Shown: positions 60,049 to 64,000 of the stretch, piece by piece
How the letters are laid out: each line of letters opens with the position of its first letter
Position numbering within the stretch: position 1 is the first letter of the stretch
NCBI RefSeq assembly: GCF_048264025.1
Contig: NZ_JBLXDN010000016.1
Coordinates: 27,744 to 91,743 of the forward strand
Direction of reading: 5' to 3'
DNA: 64,000 bases
Source of the DNA: Nitrincola sp048264025
GTDB taxonomy: Bacteria; Pseudomonadota; Gammaproteobacteria; Pseudomonadales; Balneatricaceae
Made by a program: the position numbers and the translations under genes
The notes under the pieces: generated by a model
Databases searched by the model: none
Told to the model about the DNA's origin: nothing
Seen by the model: the letters and a program-made list of their open reading frames with translations, nothing else

Positions 60049-62669
60049 TGCCACAGTTTAATTCTGACATTCGTCAACGCGTACTATTTCTCTCCTTAAT
60101 TCCAATGCTGGTAATTACCTGCATACTTGGATTTTTCTTCACTTATACACAACTCAATTACGCCCGAACCGGCTTATTGGAAAAGGGGCAAGAACTAAGC
60201 GAGTTACTCTCAGCCGCCGCTGAATTCGGCATTCTGAGTAACAATGCGGCAGAACTTCGGCCTCTGAGCCATCAATTGATGCAAAACCCACTGGTCATCG
60301 ACGTGTTGTTCATGGATCGAGATATGAACATCATTTACAGGGAAGATACATTCGAATTAACCATCGGTTTTCCGCCTGAGCCCTCTGCTTTAGTCAATCA
60401 GCATTGGTATTTCAGTCATCCCGTCAAGCCAACACCTATACGTACTGATAATGTGCCAGAACTCTTTGCTGAGCAAACATCTATAGAAACCGTCGGCTGG
60501 GTCACACTAATTTTTTCAGATGAGCCTATACGCCAGCAACAGTTACTTATTATTCGCAATAGTCTATTTATTATATTCAGTGGATTTTTAATCACCTTTT
60601 CCATATCAAGTTACTTTGGCAGAAAAATCAGCCAACCAATTAAGCAACTTTCTGACATCATTACCCAGCTCAGGCGGGGAAATCTGGGGGTCAGAGCACC
60701 CACAAGTCAGACAGATGAATTCAATCAGCTCGGTGAAGGCATCAATGAGCTGGCAAAATCACTTGAACAGTCTAATCGACATATGGAAACCCGTATCACC
60801 CAGGCTACTCAAGCTTTGTCTGTAAGCCTGCAGGAACTAGAGCGGAAGAACCAACAGTTAGTACGGGCACATGAAAAAGCCGACTCAGCAAACCGTGCTA
60901 AAGATGCGTTTCTTGCACGTATGAGCCACGAACTGCGTACCCCGTTAACCTCAGTAATAGGTTTTACACGCATGATACAAGAGGGTAGTGGTGAGCAGGA
61001 ACGCGCCCATTATCTGAAAATCGTTGATCATACATCACAGATGCTTTTAACTCTGATAGATGACTTGCTGGATTTCACTCGATTGGAATCCGATGCGCTA
61101 GAGCTAGAAACCATCGAATTTCACCCAGAACAATTGATTCATCAGGCGTTGGAGATGCAAGCGCCTGCTGCACATTCCAAGGGTATTGAGCTCATATTCA
61201 GTGGTGGCTTTAATCTACCGATACATCTGTCTGGAGATCCAACACGTATTCGCCAGATCATAACGAACCTGATTGGCAATGCGATCAAGTTCACGGAAAC
61301 GGGGCACATTGTATTACATACCGAATACCAACCTGACAAACACATACTGACCCTCAGCGTATCTGATACAGGCATAGGGATTTCGCCAGAATACAAAAGT
61401 AAGATGTTCGATTCTTTTACCCAGGCAGATAACAGTATCAGCCGTAGATACGGTGGTTCCGGATTAGGGTTAGCGATCGTGTATCGCCTTGTGAAGCTTA
61501 TGCGCGGCAATATTGAGGTACGTAGTGAGCCCGACAAAGGTACTACCTTTGATATTCAACTACCGCTCACTAGCGAAACTGAACTTTTCAGTATTGATTT
61601 AATCGATGATTTCTCAATTAAAACAACAACTGCAGAGTACTCAATTGCCGTCGTCGAAAAAAATGTGGCTTCACGAAAAAATCTATTGGAACTGTTCGAG
61701 CACTACGGCTATCCCTGCCGCGTCAGCGAGCGTCTTGAAGACATTCTGAGTACTGAAGAACCTATTAGCCATATTCTACTCAGTCACTCAGTTTTGGAAG
61801 AAGATACTGATCTCCTGCTACGTCAAACAGAGTCGCTACGTCAACGCTTCCCTGGCGTAAAGCTGATTTTACTGCTGCCAGCCAATTTCCGATGGGATTG
61901 CCTGAAAAAAATCAAAGCCAGTATACTGAACAAGCCCGTGTCTCCCACTCAAGTACTCACGGTGCTGGAGTATCCTGAACAGCAAGAACAAGGTAAGGAT
62001 TATACAAATTACCAACTCAATAAGCTGGAAATTCTGATTGCTGAGGATAATGACTATAACCGCTTACTGATCAAACGTATTCTTAAACAGGCAGGTATTA
62101 GCAGCCGGGAAGTGGTTACCGGTGCACAGGCTATTAAAGCTGTTTCTGAAAAGATGCCGGATATAGTGCTTATGGATATAAATATGCCGGATATGGATGG
62201 TATCGAAGCTTCACGCCAAATACTTGATCAGCATCCTAATACTAATATCATCGCGTTGACTGCAAATATCTCCTCACGTGAACAGCAGCTACTCAATCAA
62301 CTTGGGATCAATAAAATACTGATCAAACCCCTTAATATCGAAAAACTCTATGCACTGCTGAGCACACTGGATATCAAAAAACCAACTAATGCTGTGGAAA
62401 AATCCGCCGCCTCTTGGAGTAATCTGGAGTTTGAGGAAGAGATAGAGCGTCAGCTCAAGGAGATTCAGTCACGAATTTATGCCAAAGACTATGCTGCCAT
62501 CGGACGTAACGCACACCAGTTACATGGTTTTGCTGGCTTATTCGATCATCCGGAAATAGAGAACATAGCCCATCAATTACGCAAAGCGGTTATTAGCCGA
62601 GATATACGTAAAATATGGAGTGTGTACAATCAACTTGCGCGGGTGGTAAAGGGAATGCGGACACTTTGA
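60048..62669 (+). CDS. BarA-like hybrid sensor kinase with HPt domain
   Basis: An 873-residue inner-membrane kinase. Two helices (about 11-31 and 166-187) flank a CHASE8-like periplasmic domain. HAMP (about 188-240), a coiled coil (FEQSNRHMET to RAHEKADSAN), HisKA with H294 (RMSHELRTPLTSVIGF) and HATPase (DTGIGISPE, GSGLGLAIV) follow. A degenerate receiver without the acceptor aspartate (about 530-645) precedes a true receiver with D710 (DIVLMDINMPDMDG) and an HPt domain with H823 (NAHQLHGFAGLF). This is the BarA/EvgS-type phosphorelay layout. The partner response regulator is not in the window. It ends five bases before the convergent 62675 gene. Confidence 0.9.
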   Translation: MPQFNSDIRQRVLFLSLIPMLVITCILGFFFTYTQLNYARTGLLEKGQELSELLSAAAEFGILSNNAAELRPLSHQLMQNPLVIDVLFMDRDMNIIYREDTFELTIGFPPEPSALVNQHWYFSHPVKPTPIRTDNVPELFAEQTSIETVGWVTLIFSDEPIRQQQLLIIRNSLFIIFSGFLITFSISSYFGRKISQPIKQLSDIITQLRRGNLGVRAPTSQTDEFNQLGEGINELAKSLEQSNRHMETRITQATQALSVSLQELERKNQQLVRAHEKADSANRAKDAFLARMSHELRTPLTSVIGFTRMIQEGSGEQERAHYLKIVDHTSQMLLTLIDDLLDFTRLESDALELETIEFHPEQLIHQALEMQAPAAHSKGIELIFSGGFNLPIHLSGDPTRIRQIITNLIGNAIKFTETGHIVLHTEYQPDKHILTLSVSDTGIGISPEYKSKMFDSFTQADNSISRRYGGSGLGLAIVYRLVKLMRGNIEVRSEPDKGTTFDIQLPLTSETELFSIDLIDDFSIKTTTAEYSIAVVEKNVASRKNLLELFEHYGYPCRVSERLEDILSTEEPISHILLSHSVLEEDTDLLLRQTESLRQRFPGVKLILLLPANFRWDCLKKIKASILNKPVSPTQVLTVLEYPEQQEQGKDYTNYQLNKLEILIAEDNDYNRLLIKRILKQAGISSREVVTGAQAIKAVSEKMPDIVLMDINMPDMDGIEASRQILDQHPNTNIIALTANISSREQQLLNQLGINKILIKPLNIEKLYALLSTLDIKKPTNAVEKSAASWSNLEFEEEIERQLKEIQSRIYAKDYAAIGRNAHQLHGFAGLFDHPEIENIAHQLRKAVISRDIRKIWSVYNQLARVVKGMRTL

Positions 62670-62674
62670 AATAA

Positions 62675-63052
62675 TCAAAACTCTCGAGTAACCGGTGATT
62701 CTGCTATCAGTTTTTCCAACTGAATAACTACACTTTGTAACCGCTGACGACTTTCACGATCATAGATATAGCCATTAATCCCCTGCCGTGCAGCTGGCCT
62801 ATCTAGATTACCTTCATGTAACTCAACCAGCTGTCGGCGAATAGCCTCAAGTTCCGGATCATGACTGATTGGATAGCCTATTAGCATATCCCAAGCCTGC
62901 TCTGTTGTTGTACGATCTTCAACCCCTTTGATCAACTTCAGTACATAGTGACGATCTGGCCGGTAACTAGGTGACTTGCCAAACGCCATAGCCACACCGA
63001 TCAGCGCCAAGAAAAATGCACTGACCACAAAAACAATCAGAAACTCCATCAA
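62675..63052 (-). CDS. Small membrane-anchored protein of unknown function
   Basis: A 125-residue protein with one N-terminal membrane helix (about 3-25, FLIVFVVSAFFLALIGVAMAF) and a soluble C-terminal part, LKLIKGVEDRTTTEQAWDMLIGYPISHDPELEAIRRQL to VVIQLEKLIAESP, probably helical. I do not recognise the family. Two ATG codons open the gene (63052 and 63049). It overlaps the stop of the upstream gene by four bases, so the two are cotranslated and probably act together at the inner membrane. Confidence 0.78.
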   Translation of the reverse strand: MMEFLIVFVVSAFFLALIGVAMAFGKSPSYRPDRHYVLKLIKGVEDRTTTEQAWDMLIGYPISHDPELEAIRRQLVELHEGNLDRPAARQGINGYIYDRESRQRLQSVVIQLEKLIAESPVTREF

Positions 63053-63525
63053 TGTGCCATTTGATCAAATGGGTAATCAAGTAAAAACTTTGCGGCAGCT
63101 CGTATCGCTTCACCATGCTGCTGTTCCACCAATTCAAGCTCTTGCTGGTAGTTGCGCTTTTCTTCAGAAGAAAGACGTTTCCAATCATCCAGCATTGGAA
63201 TGTGCTCAGTCTTTCCATAGACCAGCTCAATAACAGTAAGTAACTCCTGCTGGTGCATTTGCGGCGACAAGTTGTCTAAAAGAACCTTGATACGAATACA
63301 ACCCTCTGTGAGAGGACACTGGTCTTCAAGTATACCGCGAGAAATAATTCGAATACTGTCGATAAGATAAGTGCGCTGCTTAAGCGCTGACGCGGCATAA
63401 GCTTCAGAGACTTCATTTTGTTGCTTTTTTCGTTGCGTGCTTTGTCGCAGCAAGTAAACAATATAAACAGCGAGGCCGACGCAGACCACTGTTAAAGCAC
63501 AAATTAATAAATAAGTAACAGTCAT
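63049..63525 (-). CDS. DUF2489-like membrane-anchored protein
   Basis: A 158-residue protein with an N-terminal helix (about 5-26, LLICALTVVCVGLAVYIVYLL), a basic stretch (QSTQRKKQQ) and a helical soluble domain with YLIDSIRIISRGILEDQCPLTEGCIRIKVLLDNL, which resembles DUF2489; family assignment by eye only. Function unknown. It is the first gene of a two-gene operon with the 62675 gene. Upstream lies the terminator end of an rRNA operon on the same strand, so it needs its own promoter in 63526-63660. Confidence 0.78.
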   Translation of the reverse strand: MTVTYLLICALTVVCVGLAVYIVYLLRQSTQRKKQQNEVSEAYAASALKQRTYLIDSIRIISRGILEDQCPLTEGCIRIKVLLDNLSPQMHQQELLTVIELVYGKTEHIPMLDDWKRLSSEEKRNYQQELELVEQQHGEAIRAAAKFLLDYPFDQMAH

Positions 63526-63668
63526 AACAACTCTTCATTCCAGAGGGTGACACACTATATTACAGCTTTTGTGTGATCTTATCATTGAGCTGGAACTGCG
63601 GCTGTTTGCATTGCCGCTGATGGGTATCCCCGCTATCGAGGCATATAACGCCATGGTCGGCGAGTATA

Positions 63669-63693
63669 CAGAAAACGCAGGAGCAGTTTTCTG
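63669..63693. terminator. Hairpin downstream of the rRNA operon
   Basis: An 8-bp inverted repeat CAGAAAAC / GTTTTCTG around a nine-base loop, 16 bases beyond the second rRNA terminator copy in the direction of rRNA transcription. It may be a third stop signal. No clean U-tract follows on either strand. Confidence 0.4.
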
Positions 63694-63709
63694 CCCGTAC
63701 ATTCTGCAC

Positions 63710-63775
63710 ATAAAAAAAGGGCCATCCTTCTGGATGACCCTTTCTTTAGTATTAAGTGCCTGGCGATGACCTACT
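63710..63775 (-). repeat. Duplicate of 5S rRNA tail plus terminator (copy distal to 5S)
   Basis: These 66 bases are identical to 63904-63969. On the minus strand they contain the last 19 bases of a 5S rRNA gene (63757-63775), a short AT spacer and the terminator hairpin (63716-63743). The rest of the 5S gene is missing here, so it is a remnant, not a second 5S. Confidence 0.93.
63712..63743 (-). terminator. rRNA terminator, second copy
   Basis: On the minus strand AAAGGG-T-CATCC, loop AGAA, GGATG-G-CCCTTT, with one internal mismatch, runs into seven U. It is identical to the copy at 63906-63937 and would act as a back-up stop. Confidence 0.88.
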
Positions 63776-63903
63776 TTATTCGGGCTACGCCCTCACCCAC
63801 TCAGCGCATTGCGCTTCGGGGCCGTCGTCGCAGGCTCCGACGTTCAACGCGCTACGCGCTGTTGTCACCTGGGCCATGTGCGAGCAGGTCACAACGAGCA
63901 GAT
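63776..63903. other. GC-rich spacer between the two 5S-tail copies
   Basis: A 128-base stretch with several small inverted repeats: GGGC-TAC-GCCC (63782-63792), AGCGCA-T-TGCGCT (63803-63815) and a run of GCGC-type half-sites near 63846-63862. It is more GC-rich than its surroundings. It holds no reading frame I trust and no tRNA shape. It might be a REP-like or rRNA-spacer repeat element inserted in an old 5S gene. Confidence 0.45.
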
Positions 63904-63969
63904 ATAAAAAAAGGGCCATCCTTCTGGATGACCCTTTCTTTAGTATTAAGTGCCTGGCGATGACCTACT
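63904..63969 (-). repeat. 5S rRNA tail plus terminator (copy joined to the 5S gene)
   Basis: Identical over 66 bases with 63710-63775, 194 bases away. This copy is continuous with the real 5S gene, which departs from the other copy at 63970. Confidence 0.93.
63906..63937 (-). terminator. rRNA operon terminator
   Basis: Minus-strand hairpin AAAGGG-T-CATCC / GGATG-G-CCCTTT with loop AGAA and a run of seven U, beginning 13 bases after the 5S 3' end. It is a standard rho-independent stop for the rRNA operon that enters from the right edge. Confidence 0.9.
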
Positions 63970-64000
63970 CTCACATGGGGAGACCCCACACTACCATCGG
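63951..64000 (-). rRNA. rrf: 5S ribosomal RNA, 3' part (cut by window edge)
   Basis: On the minus strand the last ~50 bases read CCGATGGTAGTGTGGGG, then TCTCCCCATGTGAGAGTAGG and TCATCGCCAGGCA, the 3' half of a gammaproteobacterial 5S rRNA. The 3' end is near 63951. The rest of the gene, and presumably 23S and 16S, lies beyond the window. Confidence 0.93.

Noticed and set aside
63776..63903. Possible tRNA gene or CRISPR unit in the GC-rich spacer
   Set aside because: The small inverted repeats do not form a cloverleaf, there is no TPsiC-like box in place, and there is no regular repeat-spacer pattern.

Overview
The window is ordinary chromosomal DNA of a motile gammaproteobacterium, probably an Oceanospirillaceae-type marine or brackish species (Nitrincola/Marinobacterium/Amphritea-like; genus is inference). 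Pointers are fleQ-fleS-fleR, the miaB-ybeZ-ybeY-corC-lnt and leuS-lptE-holA blocks, GS-I glutamine synthetase with ntrBC, and several sodium-coupled transporters. I see no transposases, phage genes, CRISPR arrays or tRNA genes. An rRNA operon enters from the right edge (3' end of a 5S gene on the minus strand).

Layout. 1-10234: an acetate/carboxylate uptake and activation block. It holds two sodium:solute symporters (one cut by the edge), a small symporter subunit, a CrbS-like hybrid kinase whose sensor is itself a symporter-like domain, the CrbR-like regulator, and acs. 10426-14330: flagellar regulators fleQ-fleS-fleR. 14424-25308: housekeeping (DUF1820, miaB, ybeZ/phoH, ybeY, corC, lnt, DUF1451, leuS, lptE, holA, a cytochrome c lipoprotein). 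25470-31618: a nitrogen-control block (amt with a 58-residue membrane protein behind it, ntrC, ntrB, glnA), with three sigma-54 promoters and three NtrC-like sites. 31796-36616: typA, pip, dtd and an NSS-family transporter.

36693-47101 is the most unusual part: an alpha-E/ATP-grasp pair facing away from a DUF2126-transglutaminase / ATP-grasp-alpha-E fusion / transglutaminase operon. The shared 330-bp region carries two outward-facing sigma-54 promoters around a cluster of NtrC-like sites, so an uncharacterised peptide-ligase/transglutaminase system looks tied to nitrogen limitation. The ATP-grasp half of the fusion has lost its nucleotide-binding motifs. Next to it (47156-49267) is a 703-residue membrane protein with a SLOG-like nucleotide-binding N-terminus and SLATT/DUF4231-like paired membrane helices, an architecture associated with nucleotide-signal or conflict systems.

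49327-53172: a DUF442 sulfurtransferase/phosphatase-like protein and a four-gene MCE (Mla/Pqi-type) lipid transport operon. 53302-62669: dacB, then two tandem TonB-receptor-like proteins, a periplasmic binding protein and a BarA-like hybrid kinase, probably one trans-envelope sensing module. 62675-64000: two small membrane-anchored proteins, then a duplicated 5S-tail/terminator segment and the 5S rRNA end.
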